Source of the DNA: Rhizobium favelukesii
GTDB lineage: Bacteria > Pseudomonadota > Alphaproteobacteria > Rhizobiales > Rhizobiaceae
DNA length: 64,000 nucleotides
Direction of reading: 5' to 3'
Assembly (NCBI RefSeq): GCF_000577275.2
Contig: NZ_HG916852.1
Coordinates: 4,131,306-4,195,305, forward strand
Below, in pieces: positions 10,184 through 18,002 of this stretch (position 1 is the first letter of the stretch; each line of letters begins with the position of its first letter). The notes beneath the pieces were generated by a model that searched no databases, had not been told where the DNA came from, and saw nothing but the letters and a program-made list of their open reading frames with translations. Made by a program: the position numbers and the translations under genes.

Positions 10184-11242
10184 ATGCAATTCGTATTCGA
10201 CGGCCATAACGACGTCCTCCTCCGGCTTTGGACACATGAACGGGATGGTGGCGATCCAGTCGCTGAATTTTCAAACGGAACAGACCTAGGCCATATCGAT
10301 GCCCCGCGCGCCAAGGCTGGCGGGCTGGCCGGCGGCCTATGCGCAATCTACGTGCCCTCCGGCGATCTCGTTTTTGCCGATCCCGACAAGAACGGCCACT
10401 ATGTCACCCCGCTTGCCGCGCCCCTCGAACCGCTTCCCTCGCTGAGGATCGCTACGGAAATGGCCGCGATCGCGCTTCGCCTCGACCGCGCAGGCGCCTG
10501 GCGCCTCTGCCGCAGCGTCAAGGACATTCGCCAAGCGATGGCCGACGGCGTCTTCGCGGCTGTGATGCACATGGAAGGCTGCGAGGCCATTGGCCCCGAT
10601 CTCGCAGCGCTCGAAGTGTTCCATGCCGCCGGCTTGCGGTCACTGGGACCGGTATGGAGCCGGCACAATGTCTTCGGCCACGGCGTGCCCTTCGCATTTC
10701 CGATGTCGCCGGACACCGCGCCCGGCCTGACCGAGGCAGGCTTGGCGCTTGTGCGCGAATGCAACCGGCTCGGCATCCTGATCGATCTGGCGCACATCAC
10801 CGAGAAAGGCTTCTGGGATGTTGCAAAGACAACCGATCAGCCGCTCGTGGCCAGCCACTCCAACGCTCATGCGCTAACGCCCGTTGCTCGTAATCTCACT
10901 AACAAGCAGCTCGACGCCATTAGAGAAAGCCGCGGCCTCGTCGGCGTGAACTATGCGACCGCGATGCTGCGCAGCGACGGTCGCTCCGATGGCGACACAC
11001 CGCTCAGCGACATGGTGCGCCATATCGATTATCTCGTCGAGCGCATCGGCATCGATTGTGTGGCTCTCGGCTCGGACTTCGATGGCGCAACCATTCCCGA
11101 AGAAATAGGGGATGCCGCCGGTAACCAGAAGCTGATTGCCGCCCTCCAGCGCGTTGGCTATGGTGCACGAGATCTCGAAAAATTGGCCAGCGGGAACTGG
11201 CTGAGAATTCTGACTTCGGCGTGGGGAGAAGAGTACGCCTAA
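10184..11242 (+). CDS. Membrane-dipeptidase-like metallopeptidase (family M19)
   Basis: Zinc-dependent hydrolase of the renal dipeptidase family, cleaving dipeptides. The start at 10184 gives 352 residues with the family motif at once (MQFVFDGHNDVLL); the frame upstream has no matching sequence. Metal ligands of the family can be placed: H8 and D10 (HND), E131 (MHMEGCEA), H204 (LAHI) and H225 (SHSNAHAL), with GSDFDG near the C-terminus. No signal peptide, so it probably acts in the cytoplasm. It lies directly before a peptide ABC importer on the same strand, suggesting the cell splits the imported peptides. The exact substrate, including D-amino-acid dipeptides, is unknown. Confidence 0.9.
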   Translation: MQFVFDGHNDVLLRLWTHERDGGDPVAEFSNGTDLGHIDAPRAKAGGLAGGLCAIYVPSGDLVFADPDKNGHYVTPLAAPLEPLPSLRIATEMAAIALRLDRAGAWRLCRSVKDIRQAMADGVFAAVMHMEGCEAIGPDLAALEVFHAAGLRSLGPVWSRHNVFGHGVPFAFPMSPDTAPGLTEAGLALVRECNRLGILIDLAHITEKGFWDVAKTTDQPLVASHSNAHALTPVARNLTNKQLDAIRESRGLVGVNYATAMLRSDGRSDGDTPLSDMVRHIDYLVERIGIDCVALGSDFDGATIPEEIGDAAGNQKLIAALQRVGYGARDLEKLASGNWLRILTSAWGEEYA

Positions 11243-11290
11243 GCTTGCCTATCGCTTTGTATTGAAATGGAAAACAGGGGAACAAAAACC

Positions 11291-12934
11291 ATGATAGTCA
11301 GCAAATTCAACCGCACCTTCCGTCTGCTTTCGGCAGGCGCCGCTCTGTCGATCATGATGGCCGCCGCACCGGCTGCCTTCGCGGAAACGCCGAAGGACAC
11401 GCTGGTCGAAGGCTTCGCCATCGACGACATCATCACCATGGACCCGGGTGAGGCGTTCGAACTGTCGACGGCCGAAGTTACGAGCAACACCTACAGCCTG
11501 CTCGTCCGTCTCGACATGAGCGACACGTCGAAGGTCAAGGGCGATCTCGCCGACAGCTGGACGGTGTCTGATGATGGCCTGACCTACACCTTCAAGCTCA
11601 AATCCGGCCTGAAGTTCGCCTCCGGCAATCCGATCACCGCCGAAGACGTTGCGTGGTCCTTCGAGCGCGCAGTCAAGCTCGACAAGAGCCCGGCGTTCAT
11701 CATTACCCAGTTCGGCATCAATGGCGACAACGTGACCGAGAAGGCAAAGGCGACAGATGAAAACACCTTCGTCTTCACAGTCGACAAGCCTTACGCGCCG
11801 AGCTTCGTTCTGAACTGCCTGACGGCAACTGTTGCCTCGGTCGTCGACAAGAAGCTGGTCATGGAGCACATCAAGTCCGTGACGCCGAGCGCCGACTACA
11901 AGTACGACAACGACTTCGGCAACGAATGGCTGAAGACCGGTTATGCAGGCTCCGGCGCTTTTAAGCTGCGCGAATGGCGCGCCAATGAAGTTGTCGTGAT
12001 GGAACGCAACGACAATTACTATGGCGACAAGGCGAAGCTCAACCGCGTCATCTATCGCTTCATGAAGGAAAGCTCGGCGCAGCGCCTGGCGCTGGAAGCA
12101 GGCGATATCGATATCGCGCGCAACCTGGAGCCCGGCGATCTGGATGCGATCGCCAAGAATGCCGACCTGACGACCGTCGCTGCGCCGAAAGGGACCGTCT
12201 ACTACGTCAGCCTCAACTCCAAGAACGACAACCTGAAGAAACCGGAAGTCCAGGAAGCCTTCAAGTATCTTGTCGACTATGATGCGATCGGTTCGACGCT
12301 GATCAAGGGCATCGGCGAAATCCACCAGACCTTCCTGCCCAAGGGCCAGCTCGGTGCGCTCGATGAAAACCCTTATAAGCTCGACGTGGCCAAGGCGAAG
12401 GAACTGCTTTCGAAGGCCGGCCTGAAGGACGGCTTCTCGGTGACGATGGACGTTCGCAATACGCAGCCGGTAACGGGTATTGCCGAATCCATCCAGCAGT
12501 CGCTCGCCCAGGCCGGTATCAAGATGGAAATCATCCCCGGCGACGGCAAGCAGACCCTGACGAAGTTCCGTGCACGCACGCATGACATGTACATCGGCCA
12601 GTGGGGTTCGGACTATTTCGACCCGAACTCGAATGCCGACACCTTCACCACCAACCCAGACAACTCGGACGCTGGTACGGTCAAGACGCTCGCATGGCGC
12701 AACACCTGGGAAGCGCCAGAGCTCGACAAGGAAACGAAGGCTGCATTGCTGGAGCGTGACGGCGCCAAGCGCGCTGCCATGTACGAGGACATCCAGAAGA
12801 AGTTCCTCGCCAACAGCCCCTTTGTGATCATCTTCCAGCAGATCGAAGTCGCAGGCGCTCGCAAGAGCTTGAAGGACTTCAAGCTCGGCCCGAGCTTCGA
12901 CACCAACTATGTCGGCCCGATCGGCAAGGAATAA
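11291..12934 (+). CDS. Peptide ABC transporter substrate-binding protein (SBP family 5)
   Basis: Periplasmic receptor of a dipeptide/oligopeptide importer. The ATG at 11291 is chosen over one eight codons upstream because AGGGGA sits at the right distance and the signal peptide (LLSAGAALSIMMAAAPAAFA) then starts close to the N-terminus. The 547-residue protein has the DppA/OppA pattern: MDPGEAFELST, LADSWTVSDDGLTYTFKLKS, a large lobe with WRANEVVVMERNDNYYG, and WGSDYFDPNSNADTF. It lies 48 bases after the dipeptidase gene and 18 before the first permease. Substrate class is inferred from family only. Confidence 0.93.
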   Translation: MIVSKFNRTFRLLSAGAALSIMMAAAPAAFAETPKDTLVEGFAIDDIITMDPGEAFELSTAEVTSNTYSLLVRLDMSDTSKVKGDLADSWTVSDDGLTYTFKLKSGLKFASGNPITAEDVAWSFERAVKLDKSPAFIITQFGINGDNVTEKAKATDENTFVFTVDKPYAPSFVLNCLTATVASVVDKKLVMEHIKSVTPSADYKYDNDFGNEWLKTGYAGSGAFKLREWRANEVVVMERNDNYYGDKAKLNRVIYRFMKESSAQRLALEAGDIDIARNLEPGDLDAIAKNADLTTVAAPKGTVYYVSLNSKNDNLKKPEVQEAFKYLVDYDAIGSTLIKGIGEIHQTFLPKGQLGALDENPYKLDVAKAKELLSKAGLKDGFSVTMDVRNTQPVTGIAESIQQSLAQAGIKMEIIPGDGKQTLTKFRARTHDMYIGQWGSDYFDPNSNADTFTTNPDNSDAGTVKTLAWRNTWEAPELDKETKAALLERDGAKRAAMYEDIQKKFLANSPFVIIFQQIEVAGARKSLKDFKLGPSFDTNYVGPIGKE

Positions 12935-12952
12935 TCCGGCAGGATTGATCCG

Positions 12953-14020
12953 TTGAGCATCATTGAGACAAAGACGGAGGTACGGCCCAAACCGGGCCGT
13001 GCTGTTCCCGTTGCCAAGGCGGTCGGGCGATTTCTTGTCGCCGCCGTCACCACTTATCTCGGCCTCCTGGCCGTGACTTTCTTCATCGGCCGCGTCGTAC
13101 CGATCGATCCGGTCCTTGCGATTCTCGGCGACCGCGCGCCGACACATGTCGTCGAACGCGTCCGACACGAGCTCGGTTTCGACCTGCCGCTCTACCAGCA
13201 GTTCTACATCTATCTGAAGAGCATCCTTTCGGGTGACTTCGGAACCTCGGTGCTGACCACCAATCCTGTCATGGTCGACATCAGGCGCGTCTTTCCCGCG
13301 ACGATCGAGCTCGCAACGCTCGGGACGATCATCGGCTCCGCAATTGGCGTCCCGCTGGGCGTCCTCGCTGCAGTCCGGCGAGGCAGCACGGCCGACCAGG
13401 TCGTCCGCGTCATTGGCCTGATTGGCTATTCCGTGCCGATATTCTGGCTGGCACTCATTTCGCTTGTCATCTTCTACGCCCAATTGCGTTGGGTGGCCTT
13501 CCCCGGCCGCATTGATATTGTCTTTGAATACAGTTTCACGCCGGTGACCGGCTTCTATCTCCTCGACAGCGCCATGCAGGGGCAATGGGACGTCTTCTAT
13601 GACGTTTTTCGCCACATCATCCTGCCGGCCTCGTTGCTCGGCTATTTCTCGCTGGCCTACATCAGCCGCATGACCCGAAGTTTCATGCTCAACGAGCTGA
13701 GCCAGGAGTATGTGGTCGCGGCGCGCGCCAAGGGACTAACGGAAACCCGGGTGATCTGGGGTCACGCATTGCGCAACGCCGCGGTGCCGCTTGTAACCGT
13801 CATTGCACTTTCATATGCCGGCTTGCTTGAGGGTTCGGTGCTCACCGAGACTGTGTTCTCCTGGCCGGGCATCGGGCTCTACATCACCAATTCCCTTCAG
13901 AACGCGGATATGAACGCCGTCCTTGGTGGCACCATCATTATTGGCACGGTTTTCATCGGCATCAATCTTCTGTCCGACCTTCTCTACCGGACGCTTGACC
14001 CCAGGACGCGAAGCCGATGA
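12953..14020 (+). CDS. Peptide ABC transporter permease (DppB type)
   Basis: First inner-membrane subunit, 355 residues, about six helices. It has the DppB pattern: a first helix ending VTFFIGRVVPIDPV, then a long periplasmic loop and the EAA-like coupling motif VAARAKGLTETRVIWGHALRNA near residue 255. The best start is TTG at 12953 after CAGGATTG. The stop overlaps the next start by four bases (ATGA). Confidence 0.92.
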   Translation: MSIIETKTEVRPKPGRAVPVAKAVGRFLVAAVTTYLGLLAVTFFIGRVVPIDPVLAILGDRAPTHVVERVRHELGFDLPLYQQFYIYLKSILSGDFGTSVLTTNPVMVDIRRVFPATIELATLGTIIGSAIGVPLGVLAAVRRGSTADQVVRVIGLIGYSVPIFWLALISLVIFYAQLRWVAFPGRIDIVFEYSFTPVTGFYLLDSAMQGQWDVFYDVFRHIILPASLLGYFSLAYISRMTRSFMLNELSQEYVVAARAKGLTETRVIWGHALRNAAVPLVTVIALSYAGLLEGSVLTETVFSWPGIGLYITNSLQNADMNAVLGGTIIIGTVFIGINLLSDLLYRTLDPRTRSR

Positions 14021-14952
14021 CGGTTCCCGCAAATCAATCAGCGCCACTGAGCCGCCGCGAGTGGCTGCTTTCCGATCGGCCGCAGTCGCGCACGCAGGCG
14101 CGATTGGGCCGAGCCTACGTGACCTGGCGCCAGTTCAGCGCAAACCGCCTCGCCGTCGTCGGTTTGCTGATCATCATTGCGCTCCTGTTTGTGGCTGCCT
14201 TTGCGAATGTACTTGCAACCCATTCGCCTGTTGTGGGCGACCTGAAAAATGCGCGTTTGCTGCCGCCGGGCTCAGAGGGCTATTGGCTTGGCACCGACGA
14301 TCAGGGACGCGATATCTATTCCCGCCTCATCTATGGCTCTCGTCTGACCCTGCTCGTCGTCGTTCTCGTCGCAGCCATCTCGGCGCCGATCGGCCTGATC
14401 GTCGGGACGGTGTCGGGTTATGCCGGCGGCTGGGTCGATGCGACGCTGATGCGCATTACCGATATCTTCCTGGCATTCCCGAAGCTGGTTCTGGCCCTCG
14501 CCTTCGTCGCGGCGCTCGGGCCTGGCATCCAGAACGCCATCATTGCCATTGCTATCACCTCCTGGCCGCCTTACGCCCGCATTGCGCGCGCGGAGACGCT
14601 AACCGTGCGACGCTCCGACTATATTTCCGCGGTCAAGCTGATGGGCGCATCACCTTTGCGGATTGTGGTCCGGCACGTCATGCCGCTATGCCTTTCCTCG
14701 CTCATCGTGCGCGTCACACTCGACATGGCTGGGATCATCCTGACAGCCGCCGGTCTCGGCTTCCTCGGTCTCGGCGCGCAGCCTCCGTTACCCGAGTGGG
14801 GCGCGATGATCGCCTCCGGCCGGCGTTTCATCCTGGACCAGTGGTGGGTCGCCGCAATGCCTGGTTTCGCTATCCTGATCGTCAGCCTCGGCTTCAACCT
14901 GCTCGGCGACGGCCTGCGCGATGCGCTTGACCCGAAGGAGAGCGGCCAATGA
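14017..14952 (+). CDS. Peptide ABC transporter permease (DppC type)
   Basis: Second inner-membrane subunit, 311 residues. The N-terminal helix is followed by the DppC marker LGTDDQGRDIYSRLIYGSR (near residue 90) and the coupling motif ISAVKLMGASPLRIVVRHVMP; the C-terminus has GLGFLGLGAQPPLPEWG. Starts inside the DppB-type stop and ends inside the next start, so the four genes from 12953 to 16528 are translationally coupled. Forms a heterodimer with the preceding permease. Confidence 0.93.
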   Translation: MTVPANQSAPLSRREWLLSDRPQSRTQARLGRAYVTWRQFSANRLAVVGLLIIIALLFVAAFANVLATHSPVVGDLKNARLLPPGSEGYWLGTDDQGRDIYSRLIYGSRLTLLVVVLVAAISAPIGLIVGTVSGYAGGWVDATLMRITDIFLAFPKLVLALAFVAALGPGIQNAIIAIAITSWPPYARIARAETLTVRRSDYISAVKLMGASPLRIVVRHVMPLCLSSLIVRVTLDMAGIILTAAGLGFLGLGAQPPLPEWGAMIASGRRFILDQWWVAAMPGFAILIVSLGFNLLGDGLRDALDPKESGQ

Positions 14953-15782
14953 CCGAGCTCCTCACGGTTCAAAACCTCAAAGTCAGCTATCCCACGCGCA
15001 CGGGCGTGATCGAAGCAGTCCGCGGCGTCTCCTTTGCCCTTGGAAAGGAACGCCTCGGTATTGTCGGCGAGTCCGGCTCCGGCAAGTCCCAGACGGGGCG
15101 CGCCATCATGGGGCTAACCCCGAAACACGGCATCGTCTCGGCCGACAAGCTCGACTTCAACGGCATCGATCTTCTCGCCGCATCCGCCAAGCAGCGCCGA
15201 CAGTTGCGCGGCAAACGCATCGCGATGGTTCTCCAGGATCCCAAATATTCGCTCGATCCCGTGATGTCGATCGGCCGGCAGATTTGCGAAACGTTGCGAA
15301 CCCATGAAAGGGTCGGCAACGCGGAGGCGCGCGATCGCGCGCTGGCGATGTTGGAGGCGGTTCAAATCCGCGACCCGAAGCGGGTATTCGACCTCTATCC
15401 GCATGAGGTCTCGGGCGGCATGGGTCAGCGCGCAATGATCGCCATGATGCTGATCGCCGATCCGGAGCTCTTGATCGCCGACGAACCGACCTCCGCGCTG
15501 GATGTCACGGTCCAGCTCGACGTTCTCCGGATCATGGACCGACTCGTGTCGGAACGCGGAATGGGGCTGATCTTCGTGTCCCACGACCTCCGCCTGGTTT
15601 CGTCCTTTTGTGACCGCGTCATCGTTATGTATGCCGGCAAGGTTGTCGAAGAACTCAAGGCATCGGAACTTAAGAACGCGCGCCACCCATACACGCAGGG
15701 CCTGTTGAACTGCATGCCCCAAATTGGCGAAAGCAGGCATCCCCTGCCGGTCCTCGATCGCAAGCCGGAGTGGGCCGCATGA
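14949..15782 (+). CDS. Peptide ABC transporter ATP-binding protein (DppD type)
   Basis: One of two ATPases of the importer, 277 residues. Walker A GESGSGKSQ (with Gln in place of the usual Thr, seen in other DppD proteins), the Q-loop in VLQDPKYSLDP, signature VSGGMGQR and Walker B LLIADEPTSALD are all present. The C-terminus carries the short oligopeptide-transporter extension (HPYTQGLLNCMP), which contains no full Cys cluster. Overlaps neighbours by ATGA on both sides. Confidence 0.92.
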   Translation: MTELLTVQNLKVSYPTRTGVIEAVRGVSFALGKERLGIVGESGSGKSQTGRAIMGLTPKHGIVSADKLDFNGIDLLAASAKQRRQLRGKRIAMVLQDPKYSLDPVMSIGRQICETLRTHERVGNAEARDRALAMLEAVQIRDPKRVFDLYPHEVSGGMGQRAMIAMMLIADPELLIADEPTSALDVTVQLDVLRIMDRLVSERGMGLIFVSHDLRLVSSFCDRVIVMYAGKVVEELKASELKNARHPYTQGLLNCMPQIGESRHPLPVLDRKPEWAA

Positions 15783-16528
15783 CCATCGCACTGTCAGTCG
15801 ATAAGCTGAGTGTAATCTATGATCACTTCCACGCGCTAAAGGACGTCAGCGTCGATATCGAGACCGGCGGGTCATTCGGCCTAGTGGGCGAGTCCGGATC
15901 CGGAAAGTCGACCTTGCTCCGTGCTGTTGCTGGCTTGGCGCCGGTGGCGAGCGGCAGCATCAGAATCCATGGCGATCCCCTCGTCGGCGCCAAGCGATCC
16001 AAGGCCTTCTACAGACAGGTGCAGATGGTCTTCCAGGATCCCTATGGGTCCCTGCACCCCCGCCAGACCATCGATCGCCTCCTGCTCGAGCCGCTGGCGA
16101 TACATGGCATCGGTGACAATGACATGCGGATTGCCCGCGCCCTCGATGAAGTCGGGCTTGGAAACGGCTTCCGCTTCCGGTACCCGCATCAGCTTTCTGG
16201 CGGTCAACGCCAACGAGTTGCGATTGCCCGCGCATTGATCGTCGAGCCGACGATTCTCCTGCTTGACGAGCCGACCTCGGCTCTTGACGCCTCGGTGCAG
16301 GCGGAGGTTCTGAATCTGCTCGAGCAGATTCGTCGTGATCGCAAGCTGACCTTCGTTATGGTCAGCCATGACCTCGGCGTCGTCACGCATATGTGTGATC
16401 GCCTGGTAGTGATGCGCGACGGCACCGTCGTCGAGCGACTGACCGCGACGCAGCTGGCGCAGGCAGCCGTGACGGAGGACTACACGCGAAATTTGATGAT
16501 CGCCAGCAAGGGCTTCGTAAAAGCTTGA
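15779..16528 (+). CDS. Peptide ABC transporter ATP-binding protein (DppF type)
   Basis: Second ATPase, 249 residues, forming the ATP sandwich with the DppD-type subunit. Walker A GESGSGKST, Q-loop MVFQDPYGSLHP, signature LSGGQRQR and Walker B LLLDEPTSALD are intact. The ATG at 15779 overlaps the upstream stop (ATGA); an in-frame GTG three codons earlier is less likely. It is about 80 residues shorter than E. coli DppF because the C-terminal oligo_HPY extension is minimal. Last gene of the operon. Confidence 0.92.
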   Translation: MTIALSVDKLSVIYDHFHALKDVSVDIETGGSFGLVGESGSGKSTLLRAVAGLAPVASGSIRIHGDPLVGAKRSKAFYRQVQMVFQDPYGSLHPRQTIDRLLLEPLAIHGIGDNDMRIARALDEVGLGNGFRFRYPHQLSGGQRQRVAIARALIVEPTILLLDEPTSALDASVQAEVLNLLEQIRRDRKLTFVMVSHDLGVVTHMCDRLVVMRDGTVVERLTATQLAQAAVTEDYTRNLMIASKGFVKA

Positions 16529-16618
16529 AGGGCAATCCTTTCGAAGAATTGATTTCGCTGAGGCTCGCTGGACCTCAGCCTTAACGATCAACTAAAACAC
16601 GACCATTCGACTAGACTA

Positions 16619-16646
16619 TTGACACCTCCCTTACTTCTGTCATGAT
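16619..16646 (+). promoter_or_regulatory. Possible sigma-70 promoter
   Basis: A perfect TTGACA (16619-16624) is followed after 16 bases by CATGAT (16641-16646), a fair -10 for alphaproteobacteria. It lies about 40 bases before the possible small gene at 16689. Position-only evidence. Confidence 0.35.
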
Positions 16647-16688
16647 CCGGTTAACGCCCGTTAATTTTCGTGATCATGGAGATCAGGC

Positions 16689-16883
16689 ATGTTTTTTCTC
16701 GGCGGCATGACAATGGGATACCTGCAGCCACCGGCCAAAACCGATAGAGAAGCTGCAATCTCGACATCCATTCCCGCAGAGAAAGACCGGCGCTTGCTGG
16801 AAACGCCAGAAGCAGCGGTGAGGCCGCGCTATGGTGCCGGGAACGAGCGTTCCCTGCTCTGGGCGTGGCGAACTCTCGTCTAG
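16689..16883 (+). CDS. Possible small protein of unknown function (64 aa)
   Basis: I do not recognise this frame. It opens with an ATG seven bases after GGAG, encodes a short hydrophobic start (MFFLGGMTMGYL) and then a charged, Pro/Ala-rich stretch with no domain. A TTGACA element lies upstream. The favourable ribosome site argues for translation, but the frame is short, and an overlapping frame on the other strand is also open, so this may be chance. Confidence 0.25.
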   Translation: MFFLGGMTMGYLQPPAKTDREAAISTSIPAEKDRRLLETPEAAVRPRYGAGNERSLLWAWRTLV

Positions 16884-17005
16884 GCACAAACGGACGGATT
16901 TTTTAACGCCGCCTAGCAGGACAGAATTTTATCTCTACTTATCAGATAGAGAAAATACGAAAACACGCTCTAACAAAAAGAAGCGCGGAGAAACGGAGGC
17001 AGCAC

Positions 17006-17170
17006 ATGGCAGACTTGGGTATCTCGCACGCTCATGTGAATCAATATGGTTCCGTCCAGACCAAGAAGCCGGTCACGGCACGCAGCAAGATTCAGCTTGT
17101 CGTTCACGCAACGCTTGTCACGGCGGCATTTCTTTTCGTCGCAGCCCTCGTCTTTGGCGTCGTCGGATAA
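17006..17170 (+). CDS. Small single-pass membrane protein, unknown function (54 aa)
   Basis: A short gene too small for usual cut-offs. ATG at 17006 follows CGGAGG by seven bases. The 54 residues start polar (MADLGISHAHVNQYGS), have a basic patch (TKKPVTARSK) and end in one hydrophobic helix (about residues 32-53, LVVHATLVTAAFLFVAALVF) with TAA at 17168-17170. The layout predicts a tail-anchored protein with its N-terminus in the cytoplasm. No known family recognised. It is the first of three tiny membrane-protein genes upstream of ndvB. Confidence 0.65.
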   Translation: MADLGISHAHVNQYGSVQTKKPVTARSKIQLVVHATLVTAAFLFVAALVFGVVG

Positions 17171-17253
17171 GCCAAGAGCACGTAGCAGTCGGAAGATGCC
17201 GTGTCGGAACCATCCCGGCTCATCCTCTCGTCACATTCATTGTGAAAGGGAAA

Positions 17254-17336
17254 ATGACGATGAAAGGCATTTTGCTTTGGTTGATCGGTATCCGATCCCG
17301 GTGATTATTCTACTCTGTCTCTTCCATGCAGTTTAA
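17254..17336 (+). pseudogene. Frameshifted micro-membrane-protein gene
   Basis: From ATG 17260 (or 17254) the frame reads MKGILLWLIGI and then, after GGTATC, runs into TGA at 17302. Shifting by one base at about 17290-17295 (as if one C were lost from a CCC run) restores IPIPVIILLCLFHAV and a stop at 17334-17336. The joined product, a roughly 25-residue hydrophobic peptide with an IPIPVIILL core, resembles tiny conserved membrane proteins in Rhizobiales. A GGGAAAA ribosome site precedes the ATG. Either the gene is broken here, the base is a sequencing error, or a shift occurs in translation. The family memory is not checked. Confidence 0.5.
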
Positions 17337-17422
17337 GACTGCGTTCGGTTGCCGGTATTGCAAAGGCGCGTCGATTTGGACGCATCTTTTCTGTTGGCTG
17401 AAGCCGGCCTTGGAGCTCCAAC

Positions 17423-17447
17423 GGAACCAATAGGGCGACCTCCCGTT
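17423..17447 (+). promoter_or_regulatory. EcfG/RpoE-type general stress response promoter
   Basis: GGAAC at 17423-17427, then 16 bases, then CGTT at 17444-17447: an exact match to the GGAAC-N16/17-CGTT consensus used by EcfG sigma factors in alphaproteobacteria. It is 31 bases before the start of the DUF1328 gene, a sensible distance for its promoter. Confidence 0.75.
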
Positions 17448-17477
17448 ATTTTGTCAGCAAAGACAAAGGAGATCGCC

Positions 17478-17642
17478 ATGCTTTACTATGCACTTGTATT
17501 TCTCGTTGTGGCGCTGATCGCCGGCGTTTTGGGCTTTGGCGGCATTGCAGGTGCTTCGGCGTCAATCGCTCAGGTTCTTTTCTTCCTGTTCCTGATCCTG
17601 TTCGTCGTCTCGCTGGTTGTGCGCCTCATGCGGCGCGCTTGA
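17478..17642 (+). CDS. DUF1328 (UPF0391) small membrane protein
   Basis: A 54-residue protein with two hydrophobic helices and the family pattern [24 protein letters not shown]...[14 protein letters not shown], ending in a basic RLMRRA. DUF1328 members are widespread in Proteobacteria, often stress-induced, function unknown. The ATG follows AAAGGAGATC. An exact EcfG-type promoter lies upstream and a strong terminator follows, so it is its own transcription unit, likely part of the general stress regulon. Confidence 0.88.
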   Translation: MLYYALVFLVVALIAGVLGFGGIAGASASIAQVLFFLFLILFVVSLVVRLMRRA

Positions 17643-17663
17643 CAAAAACATTGGTGTAAAATG

Positions 17664-17700
17664 GGAAACCGGCGCTTGCCCAAGCGCCGGTTTCCTTTCG
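17664..17700 (+). terminator. Intrinsic terminator after DUF1328 gene
   Basis: A perfect 14-base stem GGAAACCGGCGCTT / AAGCGCCGGTTTCC (17664-17677 and 17682-17695) with loop GCCC, followed by TTTCG. Strong GC stem, modest T-run. Confidence 0.8.
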
Positions 17701-18002
17701 ACCGCAGGAAATATCCGCACGGTGCCCGATTGCATCCTTTGAAACATCTTGACTTGAATTATCGCAATGGTGTCCAACTTTCCCGGAATGGCTCCGAAAG
17801 GGTGGAGGGCGCAACGGAGCCGTGTTCGCACATCGCCCACATAGGTCGCGTTTAAACCGTTTCGCATCGTCGGTTGATTACCGCTTCGATCTTGCTGTCC
17901 GGGATCAGGAAACCTCGGCACTGTTCATGCGGCAGTCATATTTGGCAGTGCAAAAGGCTACGCAAAATCATCATAACTTTGTTTGGATCCAGAACCGAAC
18001 CC
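17701..18002. other. Upstream region of ndvB
   Basis: About 300 bases between the DUF1328 terminator and the chosen ndvB start. A TTGACT element lies near 17749 but without a clear -10. The ndvB frame is open through 17874, but this stretch lacks any ribosome site or family-like residues. No other feature seen. Confidence 0.35.

Larger units (their letters stand above)
16529..17005. other. Long intergenic region after the peptide operon
   Basis: 477 bases. A 7-base stem at 16557-16579 (GCTGAGG/CCTCAGC) without a T-run may weakly end the peptide operon. A promoter-like TTGACA at 16619-16624 with CATGAT 16 bases later precedes a possible 64-codon gene (16689-16883, listed). Further on, an AT-rich leader with a 6-base hairpin TCTCTA/TAGAGA (16932-16952) leads to the 54-residue membrane-protein gene at 17006. 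Confidence 0.4.

Noticed and set aside
11249..13615. Open frame of 788 codons antisense to the peptide-binding protein and permease
   Set aside because: Crosses two well-supported genes and has shadow-type composition.
17206..17232. GGAAC-N18-CGTC upstream of the frameshifted micro-gene, like an EcfG promoter
   Set aside because: Spacer too long and the -10 element differs; only a weak resemblance.
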